Below, one piece after another: positions 24,131 to 31,164 of a stretch of DNA of 31,164 nt. The position numbers were made by a program, and so were the translations under genes. Within the stretch, counting starts at the first letter, position 1, and each line of letters starts with the position of its first letter. The notes beneath the pieces were generated by a model. That model saw only the letters and a list, made by a program, of their open reading frames with translations, had not been told where the DNA came from and searched no databases. This DNA comes from a virus, in IMG/VR virus record IMGVR_UViG_3300030098_003142, positions 1 through 31,164 of that record; one strand, 5' to 3'.

Positions 24131-25749
24131 TATTCCATCTCCTGTACCTTGAACGCCGCCGCTCTAATTGCTTCTCTTGCACTTGCAGTAATTGAAGCCG
24201 CTAATGTAACATCAGCCCAACCAAAGCCTTGTTTAGCAATAACACCATAGAAAGATGCCATTAATCTTTTTACAGCCATTTGGTTATTATCCCACTTAAT
24301 ATATTCTTTCTTATCTTTGGCTTCCTTTCTTCTACGCTTATATTCATCACGCAAAGTTTTTAATTCCATTACAGCCTTTGGTAGAATGCCTAATTCGTCA
24401 GTTTTAAAATAAACCATGTGTTCTGATTTAGTTTCAGAGAAATCTCTTGGAATAGATAAGTTACACGCAAATTCAGTTGGTGTTGGACTTCTGGTTTCCC
24501 ATGAGATATTCCTTGCTAAAATCATACTTGGGTATAGACCTGCAAAATCAAATGCCGCAACATTCAAGTGTAATCCTTGAGTATTATGTTGCTCAGGCTC
24601 GAATATCATAGCACCTGTATATTTTTCTCTATCCCATACCTTCACGCCTGTTGGGGCTTTCCACCACGCATTACGCATAAAATAGATACTACCCATATTT
24701 GACACATAAAAACATGCATCGAATGGTGCAATAATCAATCGTTGTAAAGCCAATATACCTTCAGATAGTGCCATCTCTTCATCTATACGATAAAGTAATT
24801 CAACATCCACCCTCGCATATTCAAGATAATTCTCAGTATCTTCTAACCACGCTCTCTTGAAAAACTCATTCTTATCGGGGAATTTTTCTGATACTAGTTT
24901 CTTAGCACCCAATACTGTTTCTGATACATAGTCAAGAGCCAACGATGGTAATGTCCCACGTTGCGAATCATTCCATTGTCGCTCAAAAGCAAGGTCTAAA
25001 TCTAGTGTTATACGCCCCCGTATAGGTTGTTCGACTGGACTATAATTATCCACCTTCTCTGTAATCTTACCAAATTCAAGACCCTTCAATTCATTATAGG
25101 GTGAAAGTCCTCTTGGGTCAATATCATTATAGTCCATCCTATGAATCAACTTAGGCAAATCGAACTTCGACCCGAACCATGATATGAGCATATCAGGGTC
25201 TTGTTCTTGAATATCAGATATGAATTGCTCAAGCATTTCTTTCTCCGAAGATTCATCAGGGAACCATTTGTATATCTTATAATTATCAGTATAGTTATCA
25301 TACACGACAATACAAGTAATAGCATCCCCATGATTCGGGTCATCAGTAATCCATTCCATATCCCAATACCACTTACGCATATTATACTCAGGAATATTGT
25401 CTAACTTGTCAATACAATACCTGTAATGAAAAGGCACATCAGCCTCATAAGTCCTTGACCACAACTTCTTTGCGTACTTAATGTCACTTGGCTTTAGGAC
25501 TTCAACCTTTTTTAGTTGCTTTCCTTGTAGATTAACCCAATCACCTTGTTCGTAAGCAAAAGGATAAGTCAATTTATACCTCTTGCCTTCGATGGTTAGG
25601 CTCACGGTATAGACTTCTTCTTCATAATCAAGTTCGTTAATATAGAAGTATGGTTTGAAATCTTCAATAGTAGATTCCTGTCTATTACCTTCCGAGTCAC
25701 GCCATCTTAGATTGATTGCGTTATTTAATTCTGTATAACAAATAATCAT
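24130..25749 (-). CDS. polB: Family B DNA polymerase, N-terminal part (exonuclease, motifs A and B)
   Basis: The product is 539 residues from ATG 25749. Motifs in order: Exo I, KWYWDMEWI (D130, E132); Exo II, WFGSKFDLP (D197; the usual Asn is replaced); Exo III, YARVDVELL (Y311, D315); a palm lead-in MIFEPEQHNTQGLHLNV; motif A, DFAGLYPS (401-408); motif B, KRLMASFYG (494-502; NS replaced by AS). The chain ends at residue 539 in AAFKVQEME, the helix just before motif C. A GTG at 25758 adds three residues but belongs to the ribosome site GGAGTGATTAAT-ATG. It is the viral replicative polymerase with proofreading; it needs the separate C-part for the second catalytic Asp. No intein sequence is seen at its end. 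Confidence 0.92.
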   Translation of the reverse strand: MIICYTELNNAINLRWRDSEGNRQESTIEDFKPYFYINELDYEEEVYTVSLTIEGKRYKLTYPFAYEQGDWVNLQGKQLKKVEVLKPSDIKYAKKLWSRTYEADVPFHYRYCIDKLDNIPEYNMRKWYWDMEWITDDPNHGDAITCIVVYDNYTDNYKIYKWFPDESSEKEMLEQFISDIQEQDPDMLISWFGSKFDLPKLIHRMDYNDIDPRGLSPYNELKGLEFGKITEKVDNYSPVEQPIRGRITLDLDLAFERQWNDSQRGTLPSLALDYVSETVLGAKKLVSEKFPDKNEFFKRAWLEDTENYLEYARVDVELLYRIDEEMALSEGILALQRLIIAPFDACFYVSNMGSIYFMRNAWWKAPTGVKVWDREKYTGAMIFEPEQHNTQGLHLNVAAFDFAGLYPSMILARNISWETRSPTPTEFACNLSIPRDFSETKSEHMVYFKTDELGILPKAVMELKTLRDEYKRRRKEAKDKKEYIKWDNNQMAVKRLMASFYGVIAKQGFGWADVTLAASITASAREAIRAAAFKVQEME

Positions 25750-25754
25750 ATTAA

Positions 25755-25997
25755 TCACTCCAATGGGTCTTTAATCTTAATATCACCAAGAACCCAACGA
25801 AGTGCTTGGACAACACCTTGAAGGGCTTTGTAATTTCTTACGTGATATACTTTATCTTCTTTTCTTAAGGAGGCATGAGCCTGAGTTTCGTGGTGATTCA
25901 TTTTAAGTTCTGCTTTATTTAACATATCCTCAATTTCACCCCATGACCTATCATAAGTAAAAAGGTCACTATCTTGATGGTCACTTAATTCTCCCAT
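25755..25997 (-). CDS. Unknown 80-residue protein
   Basis: The product is small, acidic at the N-terminus, with His-rich stretches (KMNHHETQAHASLRKEDKVY) and a C-terminal helix around YKALQGVVQALRWVLGDIK. No family was recognised. It overlaps both neighbours, with TAATG at its start after GGAAGTGGAA and the PolB ribosome site in its last codons, so it is a genuine operon member between clamp and polymerase. A clamp- or polymerase-associated role is only a guess. Confidence 0.55.
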   Translation of the reverse strand: MGELSDHQDSDLFTYDRSWGEIEDMLNKAELKMNHHETQAHASLRKEDKVYHVRNYKALQGVVQALRWVLGDIKIKDPLE

Positions 25998-26797
25998 TAT
26001 TCCACTTCCAATTGTATATAAGGTGCTCTAATTAGACATATATTAGCATTAAAAATAACCAATGGTTGCCCTTCAGTTTCTCCCCAATCATTATTAAAAT
26101 AAACATTTAAACTCTGATTAGTAGTAAATGGTTTATGAATAGGTGAAGTAACCGATATTAGAGCATTACCCTGAGTATCACATTCATAAAAAGAATTAAT
26201 ACATGCACCGGTTTCATCACTAGATGAAAAATCCATACCTGCTTCATTGATACTTAATGTATAAACACCAATACCAATTGCTTCACAAGTAGTTATTCCA
26301 TCTCTTAATTCTTGGCTTGTGATGTTAGCACCATTAGTTAGAGTAATATTCTTCCTTAATTCTAAATCACCTAAATCATAGGAATAAATGCACTTTTCTC
26401 TAGTTAGCCTCAACCAAGTATTGAGAGCCTGTTCATAAGGATGGAGTAAAGAAATAGGTAAACTCAATGATTTAGTTTCACTTACAACTGAACATACATC
26501 TAGTACTGATAATTTAATATCGCCTTTCATATTCTTCATGTGCTTTGAAAGTAAAGCCCCATTTAAAACAAAGTCGTCATTTTCCTCAACAATAGCAGGA
26601 ACATAATAACTTACAAAGGTTTGGTTATTACCGTTACAGAAATAATATCCGGTACGCCAACCTTCAGCGACAGCAAATACTTTAACATACTCGCCTAATG
26701 ATGAATTGATTAGACCATTATCTCCTAGATATTTTCCTTTCATTTCAACAGTAGATAATGCTTGGGCTAAAAGTCTACTATCTAATTCTAGTTCCAT
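25997..26797 (-). CDS. PCNA-like sliding clamp
   Basis: The product is 266 residues. The N-terminus MELELDSRLLAQALSTVEMK matches the start of PCNA (strand then helix). A central strand-rich region LNGALLSKHMKNMKGDIKLS precedes the second half of the duplicated fold (YSYDLGDLELRKNITLTNGA to RDGITTCEAIGIGVYTLS). The C-terminal strand QPLVIFNANICLIRAPYIQL aligns with the last PCNA strands (..LLAPRIEE). Together with RFC-like and PolB with a PIP box nearby, a clamp is expected here. Sequence identity to cellular PCNA is low, so this is fold-level recognition. A 282-residue reading from 26845 overlaps the whole end of a small membrane-protein gene; ATG 26797 fits the PCNA start better. Confidence 0.65.
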   Translation of the reverse strand: MELELDSRLLAQALSTVEMKGKYLGDNGLINSSLGEYVKVFAVAEGWRTGYYFCNGNNQTFVSYYVPAIVEENDDFVLNGALLSKHMKNMKGDIKLSVLDVCSVVSETKSLSLPISLLHPYEQALNTWLRLTREKCIYSYDLGDLELRKNITLTNGANITSQELRDGITTCEAIGIGVYTLSINEAGMDFSSSDETGACINSFYECDTQGNALISVTSPIHKPFTTNQSLNVYFNNDWGETEGQPLVIFNANICLIRAPYIQLEVE

Positions 26798-26943
26798 CCT
26801 GCCCACAACATTATACAAGCAATTATTCCAGTAATCATTCCCCACCCAAAATAGATGATAGGAACGATTGTATTCGCTATCTTCTCCATAGCAACATACT
26901 TAAATATATCTGCATCACTATCGGTTTTCTTTTCTTCACTCAT
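26788..26943 (-). CDS. 51-residue single-span membrane protein
   Basis: ATG 26943 (ATGA overlap with the RecA-like gene's stop) to TAG 26788-26790. The first about 24 residues are polar and charged (MSEEKKTDSDADIFKYVAM), followed by one transmembrane helix, IVPIIYFGWGMITGIIACIM, and a short end LWAGWN. The clamp gene starts inside its last codons. A membrane peptide within a replication operon suggests anchoring of the replication machinery, or simply a convenient site for a small viral gene. Confidence 0.65.
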   Translation of the reverse strand: MSEEKKTDSDADIFKYVAMEKIANTIVPIIYFGWGMITGIIACIMLWAGWN

Positions 26944-27785
26944 AGAGTTCCCTCTTGTAATTCTTTAATTGAAGTCCATTCTACATCACCATCTTCAATG
27001 GTTAGGAATGTCCAAGTATGATTAACTAATTCAGTATTAGTTTTACTGCCGCGTAGAGTAGCAGTATGTGTAGCCTTATTTCCAACATCAAATCTTGATA
27101 CCTCAATTACTTGATTCATCTTATCCATTGTTTGTGTTCGGCAATTAGGTACTTTACCTGTTGGTGTTGGATTTGCAACATTAGCAAACACTTCCTTCAT
27201 ATGAGTAATAAAGAACCTATCACATTCTAGACCATCAGTAATCTTTTCAATCAAATCTTCGTAATGTTTATTTCTCTTACCCCATGCAATTCCGGGTTGT
27301 TTAACTTCATTTGCTCTTTTATCTACACCCATAGCGGCCCAACAAATACGCAACCATCGGTCTACACCGTCAAATACAAACTTAACTTGTTTGCCTTCAT
27401 TAATATTTTCCTTAGCAATTGCGATAAATGCCTCTGCTAATCTAGTAGTATCTTCCAATACAGGATAACCTTCCTTATCTCGAACAACAGGATTTAGAAT
27501 CATAATATTTGAATCTGAGTTCCAATTCTGCCTCCATGTTGGTTCACTACCATTATCAAAATCTAAAACCATAACTAAACAGTCACTATCTAATTGTTCA
27601 ATTGTTCTACTATCTAAAGCCAAACCACTTTTACCACTCTTTGCTTCTCCATAAATCATGGTACATAGATTTGCTCTATGCCTCTTTTGAGTTTCCTCGA
27701 TTCGCTTTCTAACTTCTTCTTTTGCTAGTTCCAACAAATTCTCTTCTGAAACAGCATTTCCATTCATATTTTTCCATGTCATCAT
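26940..27785 (-). CDS. RecA/RadA-like (Sak4-type) recombination ATPase
   Basis: The product is 281 residues, a single RecA-fold domain. Walker A is YGEAKSGKSGLALD (G46 to S53), and Walker B VKFVFDGVDRW (D139). A RecA-type strand VMVLDFDNGSEPTW is at about 71-84 and a sensor-like strand DRFFITHMKEVFA at about 189-201. It lacks the N-terminal HhH domain of cellular RadA. Short stand-alone RecA-like proteins of this kind (Sak4) help single-strand annealing and recombination in phages. It is preceded by a 67-base gap holding a hairpin and is followed by a tiny membrane protein. The start is ATG 27785 (or 27782) after AAAGGATGTGTTAA. Confidence 0.75.
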   Translation of the reverse strand: MMTWKNMNGNAVSEENLLELAKEEVRKRIEETQKRHRANLCTMIYGEAKSGKSGLALDSRTIEQLDSDCLVMVLDFDNGSEPTWRQNWNSDSNIMILNPVVRDKEGYPVLEDTTRLAEAFIAIAKENINEGKQVKFVFDGVDRWLRICWAAMGVDKRANEVKQPGIAWGKRNKHYEDLIEKITDGLECDRFFITHMKEVFANVANPTPTGKVPNCRTQTMDKMNQVIEVSRFDVGNKATHTATLRGSKTNTELVNHTWTFLTIEDGDVEWTSIKELQEGTL

Positions 27786-27806
27786 TTAACACATCCTTTA
27801 CGGTTT

Positions 27807-27837
27807 AGAACAACGGGGGATTTACCCCCGAAGTTCT
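27807..27837 (-). terminator. GC-rich intercistronic hairpin
   Basis: AGAAC/GTTCT and CGGGGG/CCCCCG arms close a 5-base loop with a 2x2 internal loop, in the only sizable gap (27786-27852) of the replication module. The gap lies between the ssDNA-binding candidate and the RecA-like gene. No clear T-run follows on the - strand, so it may be a processing or mRNA-protection site, or a leaky terminator, allowing higher levels of the upstream gene product. Confidence 0.45.
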
Positions 27838-27852
27838 GTTTTGTTATCTTAT

Positions 27853-29070
27853 TCAGAGCCAATCAGAATACTGTTCGCCTGAATCCTGTACATTTACAGG
27901 GTTGCCTCGCTTATCAAGAACAATTACACCAAATACATTAATACTGCATTGACGCAATTCACCTGTTTCTTGATTACGAGATTGACTTGTTCGACCAAGA
28001 ATCATTACATGACTACCAATGCCGAAATCAATGTCAATGTGTGGTGGAACCCAACATGGTGTTGAAGAATATCCACCTGCCTCATAATCAAAATCAGCAT
28101 TAAGGTCTGAAATGAACAATGTTCGATTACCCGTCTTATTTGGGTTCATGTTCATATTGGTAACATTACCATCAGTCACAACAATTCTTTCCTTTGCAGG
28201 TAGTGATTGTACTGTGTTGTGGTAATTTTCCAAATTAACCAATCCTGTCACCTTTGGTCGTAGCATATCTGCAACCAAATTACGCATTGGTGGCATTGTA
28301 CTTGTATCTCGCGGTGTTTCAACCTGTGAGTTATATACAACATTTGCCAATGTGTCCTTAACAGGATAAGCGGCGTTCTTCTCAGAATCCCAAATCAAAT
28401 CAATGAAAAGATATTCATTCGCCTTTACATTCCAATCTCTAGCAGTATCATTCTTTGCAGAAATCATCCAATACTGCGGAGTACCACCTTCTACTTCACC
28501 GACAAAATGGATATTTCTTCGCCAATTAGAAGCAGGTCGGGGATAACCAAATTGAGGGTTTTCTCCACCCCAAGGTAATACCTTTCGTTCATCAATAGGA
28601 ATAATGGTTCGACCATCAACTTCCATCTTTGAATCAGGCAATTCCTTAGTCCACTTTCTTTCCTTTAATTCACCATTCAGAATTTGACTGATAGTATAAT
28701 CACCAGCATTTCCATCTGCATAAGCGAATTTACCAGCATTAAACGCGGCATTTCTATCACGCATATATTCTGCAACCAATTGGTCACGAGAATAGGCTTC
28801 ATAATCACGAGCATCTTCAATACCCAAGATAATTCCAAAACCAGTCTTTACAAGACCACCACCAGTATTTTCCTTTCCACTTTCCTTTACAGCCTTCATA
28901 CCTGTAAACCATTGGCGAAATAGTGTCAACCCTAGTTTCAGTTCGTTTTCGACATTCAAATCCAAACTGTTGTCAGATACAATACTACTCCACTTAGTTT
29001 GAACATCTTCCAAAGACATTCCTAGCAACTTTGCGGCCATATTCATTTCATTATTTACTTTTTCGTTCAT
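27853..29070 (-). CDS. Probable ssDNA-binding protein (OB-fold, RPA-like)
   Basis: The product is 405 residues. The C-terminal third (about 300-395) has the strand pattern RIVVTDGNVTNMNMNPNKTG, NRTLFISDLNADFD, IDFGIGSHVMILGRTSQSRN, then CSINVFGVIVLDKRGNPV, which looks like one OB fold. The central part (around 185-260) may be another (WRRNIHFVGEVEGGTPQYWM then ANEYLFIDLIWD). There is no CxxC zinc motif. Sitting between RFC-like and RecA-like genes and separated from the latter by a hairpin, it is a good candidate for the abundant viral ssDNA-binding protein. It ends in EQYSDWL, similar to the polymerase's PIP-box ending. A 419-residue reading from 29112 exists, but GGAAGTGTAAAA-ATG marks ATG 29070. 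The identification is tentative. Confidence 0.5.
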   Translation of the reverse strand: MNEKVNNEMNMAAKLLGMSLEDVQTKWSSIVSDNSLDLNVENELKLGLTLFRQWFTGMKAVKESGKENTGGGLVKTGFGIILGIEDARDYEAYSRDQLVAEYMRDRNAAFNAGKFAYADGNAGDYTISQILNGELKERKWTKELPDSKMEVDGRTIIPIDERKVLPWGGENPQFGYPRPASNWRRNIHFVGEVEGGTPQYWMISAKNDTARDWNVKANEYLFIDLIWDSEKNAAYPVKDTLANVVYNSQVETPRDTSTMPPMRNLVADMLRPKVTGLVNLENYHNTVQSLPAKERIVVTDGNVTNMNMNPNKTGNRTLFISDLNADFDYEAGGYSSTPCWVPPHIDIDFGIGSHVMILGRTSQSRNQETGELRQCSINVFGVIVLDKRGNPVNVQDSGEQYSDWL

Positions 29071-29087
29071 TTTTACACTTCCTTTTT

Positions 29088-29942
29088 TCAATTTAGTTGT
29101 GACACCAACCACGATATTCCTATTCGCGGGGTCATTATGGGGCTTCTATATTCCAATTCACCTATCACTCTCAAATACCTAAACTTATCTTCAATATCAC
29201 TTTCAATTACTGCGTCGTGTAAGCCCCTACATACCTCCGCAATACTCGAATTTTTCACTTCTTCCTGTAAAGTATTCATCATTTGATACCTATTCATAGA
29301 TAATACTTTTCGGTAATCAAATCTATTTTCACTTTTCATACCATTCTCTAACATAGAGATTGCCTTTCTAACATCACCATTACAATTATCGGTTTCCACA
29401 TCATAATCATAATCAATATTTTCACTTTGGCAAATCTTAAAAATCAACCCTCTAATTGCATACTTATCAACCGGCTTCAATTTTTGAACCACACATCTTG
29501 ATTGTATAGGTGCAATAATTTGGTGAAGATGGTTTGTAGTAATAATAAATCTTACATTACTAGCATACTTTTCCATGATACGCTTCAATGCCTTTTGAGC
29601 ATCTTTAGTCATATTTTCCATTTCATCAAGCAAGCAAATTTTACAACTTACGCCTAATTTTCTAGTTGTAGCAAAATCTTTAATTTTAGTTCTTACTACT
29701 TCTAATTTCCTATCATCACTAGCATTTAGTTCTAAGAAATTTAAATCAAAACCATCGCCTAATATATCTCTAGCCAAAGCAATAGCAATTGTTGTCTTAC
29801 CAATACCTTGTTGTCCTGCAAGAATAACATGGGGTATATCTTTTTCATTAACCCATTTTTCCCATATAGGGCGTAATTCCATATGCCCTACTACATCTTT
29901 CATAGTTTTTGGTCTATACTTCTCTATCCACATTCCAATCAT
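29088..29942 (-). CDS. rfcS: Clamp loader, RFC small subunit-like
   Basis: The product is 284 residues. Motifs: WIEKYRPKTMKDVVGH (RFC box II), Walker A AGQQGIGKTTIAIALA (G43 to T50), the RFC-specific ELNASDDR (71-78), Walker B CLLDEMENM (103-111, DEME instead of DEAD), sensor 1 FIITTN, and SRC (148-150), the arginine-finger motif. It loads the ring clamp at primer ends. It is shorter than cellular RfcS (about 320), with a short collar region. No large subunit is visible in the window; it may be elsewhere in the genome, be replaced by the host's, or be unnecessary. The start may be ATG 29942 or 29933; both overlap the upstream gene. Confidence 0.92.
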   Translation of the reverse strand: MIGMWIEKYRPKTMKDVVGHMELRPIWEKWVNEKDIPHVILAGQQGIGKTTIAIALARDILGDGFDLNFLELNASDDRKLEVVRTKIKDFATTRKLGVSCKICLLDEMENMTKDAQKALKRIMEKYASNVRFIITTNHLHQIIAPIQSRCVVQKLKPVDKYAIRGLIFKICQSENIDYDYDVETDNCNGDVRKAISMLENGMKSENRFDYRKVLSMNRYQMMNTLQEEVKNSSIAEVCRGLHDAVIESDIEDKFRYLRVIGELEYRSPIMTPRIGISWLVSQLN

Positions 29943-30231
29943 CTCTCAATTTAAATATTTTTACTTTCCATCCACTACTTGCACCTATAAGCCCACTAAC
30001 TCTTTCCATACCTAATTCTTCAAATAATGTTTTATATTTACCTAATAAAGAACCAACTGTTCTAGTAGCAGGGTAATACTTGAACCCCTTCGCTTTTAAT
30101 TTATTTGAAATTTGTTCAGCACTTAGTCCTTCAGGAAACTCTTCAAGGGTCGCAATTATCATCCCTAGTATTCTGGGTTTTTGTATTCTAGTAATATGGT
30201 CAGGTATTTTTTTAGTATACATACAAGTCAT
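29914..30231 (-). CDS. Winged-helix DNA-binding protein
   Basis: The product is 105 residues. A helix-turn-helix region, GMIIATLEEFPEGLSAEQIS followed by NKLKAKGFKYYPATRTVGSLL, and a basic wing-like end SSGWKVKIFKLRDD suggest a winged-helix protein. It may regulate viral transcription. It overlaps the stop of the preceding gene (ATGA) and its end overlaps the clamp loader start by up to 29 bases. No specific family was identified. Confidence 0.6.
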   Translation of the reverse strand: MTCMYTKKIPDHITRIQKPRILGMIIATLEEFPEGLSAEQISNKLKAKGFKYYPATRTVGSLLGKYKTLFEELGMERVSGLIGASSGWKVKIFKLRDDWNVDREV

Positions 30232-30443
30232 TTATTTTCCCCCTTAATAGAATAAGCACACATTTCATAAAAATAGTCAACAGGATAATTGTATTTAACA
30301 TGACTATCAATGAATGCTAATTTATTGATATTAACATTACCACCCATCCAATATAGTAACTGCTGAATGGGAGTTTTATCAATCTTCAATTGTCTTGCTA
30401 TCTCATCTCTATCAGGATTATTTAAAAATTCTTTTACATTCAT
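30228..30443 (-). CDS. Unknown 71-residue protein
   Basis: The product is small and mixed-charge, starting MNVKEFLNNPDRDEIARQLK; the segment DEIARQLKIDKTPIQQLLYW may be a helix-turn-helix-like fold. It overlaps the toxin-like gene's stop by TAATG after GGTTGAGGC. Position directly after a MazF-like gene would suit an antitoxin, but the sequence shows no MazE-like swapped-hairpin pattern, so this is only a possibility. Confidence 0.5.
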   Translation of the reverse strand: MNVKEFLNNPDRDEIARQLKIDKTPIQQLLYWMGGNVNINKLAFIDSHVKYNYPVDYFYEMCAYSIKGENK

Positions 30444-30847
30444 TAAGCCTCAACCCATGTTAATTCACTTAAAATTTTTTTCATCTTCCTTAATTCTGAT
30501 TTACTTACTTTATCTAACTTTCTAATCATTCTTCTTGAATCTAAAGTATAGACCTGAGATGCATTTGCCCAAGAATTTTTCTTATTTGTCCTATTCAACT
30601 TAACAGTATATTTATTAGCACCCTTCTTTTCACTAGTTGAGCAAATTAAGCAAATAGGTGTTTTAGAATTATTATTCCAATTAGTTTTACTGATAATTAC
30701 AACAGGTCGTTTTCCGCCTTGTTCATGGCCCATAGCCTTCTTTTCTAAATCAGCCAACCAAATATCACCTTGAACGAATTGTTTTTCTTCATCTGGTAAT
30801 GACCTTCCTAATTCCTTTTCTAACATATCACCAATAGTCATACTCAT
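30443..30847 (-). CDS. MazF/PemK-like endoribonuclease toxin
   Basis: The product is 134 residues. It has the MazF pattern: VQGDIWLADLEKKAMGHEQG then GKRPVVIISKTNWN and ICLICSTSEKKG, with the catalytic Arg (R47 in KRP) and the Ser/Thr pair (S70/T71) present, then WANASQVYTLDSRRMIRKLD and a closing helix. MazF cleaves single-stranded mRNA. Compared with cellular MazF (about 110-115), it has about 25 extra N-terminal residues. No obvious MazE lies upstream; the next downstream gene is the only candidate. It could cut host mRNA during infection or act as an addiction/exclusion module. The start is ATG 30847 after GGGGAGATATT, overlapping the upstream stop (ATGA); ATG 30841 is an alternative. Confidence 0.85.
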   Translation of the reverse strand: MSMTIGDMLEKELGRSLPDEEKQFVQGDIWLADLEKKAMGHEQGGKRPVVIISKTNWNNNSKTPICLICSTSEKKGANKYTVKLNRTNKKNSWANASQVYTLDSRRMIRKLDKVSKSELRKMKKILSELTWVEA

Positions 30848-31164
30848 AATATCTCCCCTTTAATTTTTAGAAGGTTATCAAGCCCTTCTTGTGTATTGTG
30901 TTCTCCTTGATAAATAATATTTGCTGCTTCAGTAAATTCAGACCAATCGCCCTTTGCTGAGGGATAACCTTCTAATATTTCACAAGCATTTACAATGTGC
31001 CTAATTCCAGAAATCCATAATATAGGTTTAGGCCTATGTTTCCCTTCATTGTATTTAACCTTAGACCTGATACCGTTTTCTAATAAGGCATGATTAATTT
31101 CTTCAAGGAAACTTCTTGAGTCAGCCCTTACATTAATTCTAATTCTAATTTCATAACCAATATG
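30844..31164 (-). CDS. Partial CDS, C-terminal 106 residues, LAGLIDADG endonuclease-like
   Basis: An open frame enters from the right edge and stops at TGA 30844-30846. The visible part reads YEIRIRINVRADSRSFLEEI, then HALLENGIRSKVKY, PILWISGIRHIVNACEILEG, YPSAKGDWSEFTEAANII. The strand-strand-helix-strand-strand-helix order, with Leu-Glu-Gly-Tyr-Pro-x-x-Lys before a final helix, resembles one half of a LAGLIDADG homing endonuclease domain. The LAGLIDADG helix itself would be outside the window, so the call is not proven. It overlaps the MazF-like gene by 4 bases. Confidence 0.5.
   Translation of the reverse strand, partial: HIGYEIRIRINVRADSRSFLEEINHALLENGIRSKVKYNEGKHRPKPILWISGIRHIVNACEILEGYPSAKGDWSEFTEAANIIYQGEHNTQEGLDNLLKIKGEIL

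Noticed and set aside
26798-26845. N-terminal extension of the clamp protein from 26845
   Set aside because: It lies inside the small membrane-protein gene with its own ATGA-coupled start, and the PCNA-like sequence begins at the later Met (26797).

Overview
This window looks like part of the AT-rich genome of a tailed double-stranded DNA virus of an archaeon. The left half (1-16889, all + strand) is a tail morphogenesis and host-recognition module. The right half (17113-31164, all - strand) is an almost complete archaeal/eukaryal-type replication module: family B DNA polymerase, RFC-like clamp loader, PCNA-like clamp, fused PriS-PriL-like primase, an MCM-like AAA+ ATPase, RecA-like ATPase, Cas4-like and ERCC4-like nucleases, and a probable OB-fold ssDNA-binding protein. 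A siphovirus-like tail combined with a self-encoded archaeal replisome is the hallmark of magroviruses, which infect Marine Group II (Poseidoniales) Euryarchaeota. That assignment is inference from gene content; no capsid, portal or terminase gene lies in the window.

Tail module, in order: end of an unidentified gene; a small helical protein; probable tail terminator; tail tube protein with a calcium-loop motif; a 37-residue Lys-rich peptide; tail assembly chaperone with an apparent programmed -1 frameshift (Shine-Dalgarno-like AGGAGG, slippery G GGA AAA, then a 10-bp hairpin); tape measure; a distal tail protein; a LamG-like protein; a 2,629-residue tail hub/fibre giant; a small baseplate-type protein; and a 545-residue tail fibre. 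The two modules converge on a short GC-rich, strongly folded intergenic region (about 16890-17112) that probably ends transcription from both sides.

Replication module, in transcription order (right to left): partial LAGLIDADG-like protein, MazF-like toxin, unknown 71-aa protein, winged-helix protein, RFC small subunit, ssDNA-binding candidate, hairpin, RecA-like ATPase, tiny membrane protein, PCNA-like clamp, unknown 80-aa protein, PolB N-part, wHTH protein, zinc-finger protein, PolB C-part, Cas4-like nuclease, unknown 138-aa protein, primase, ERCC4 nuclease, MCM-like ATPase, DUF4177-like protein, DEDDy exonuclease, tiny membrane protein, zinc-ribbon protein. Most genes overlap by ATGA or TAATG, so this is probably one or two long polycistronic messages with translational coupling.

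Translation starts share a leadered Shine-Dalgarno pattern, typically GGTGATTAA-ATG or AGGTGAAatt-ATG. Because the SD itself contains GTG in frame, several longest-ORF starts (at 154, 18054 and 25758) are probably SD sequence rather than initiation codons, and shorter starts are given here. The most notable features are the tail-chaperone frameshift cassette, a DNA polymerase cleanly split just before motif C with two small genes between the halves (and Asp to His in motif C), and a giant tail hub carrying a long insertion of repeated beta modules.
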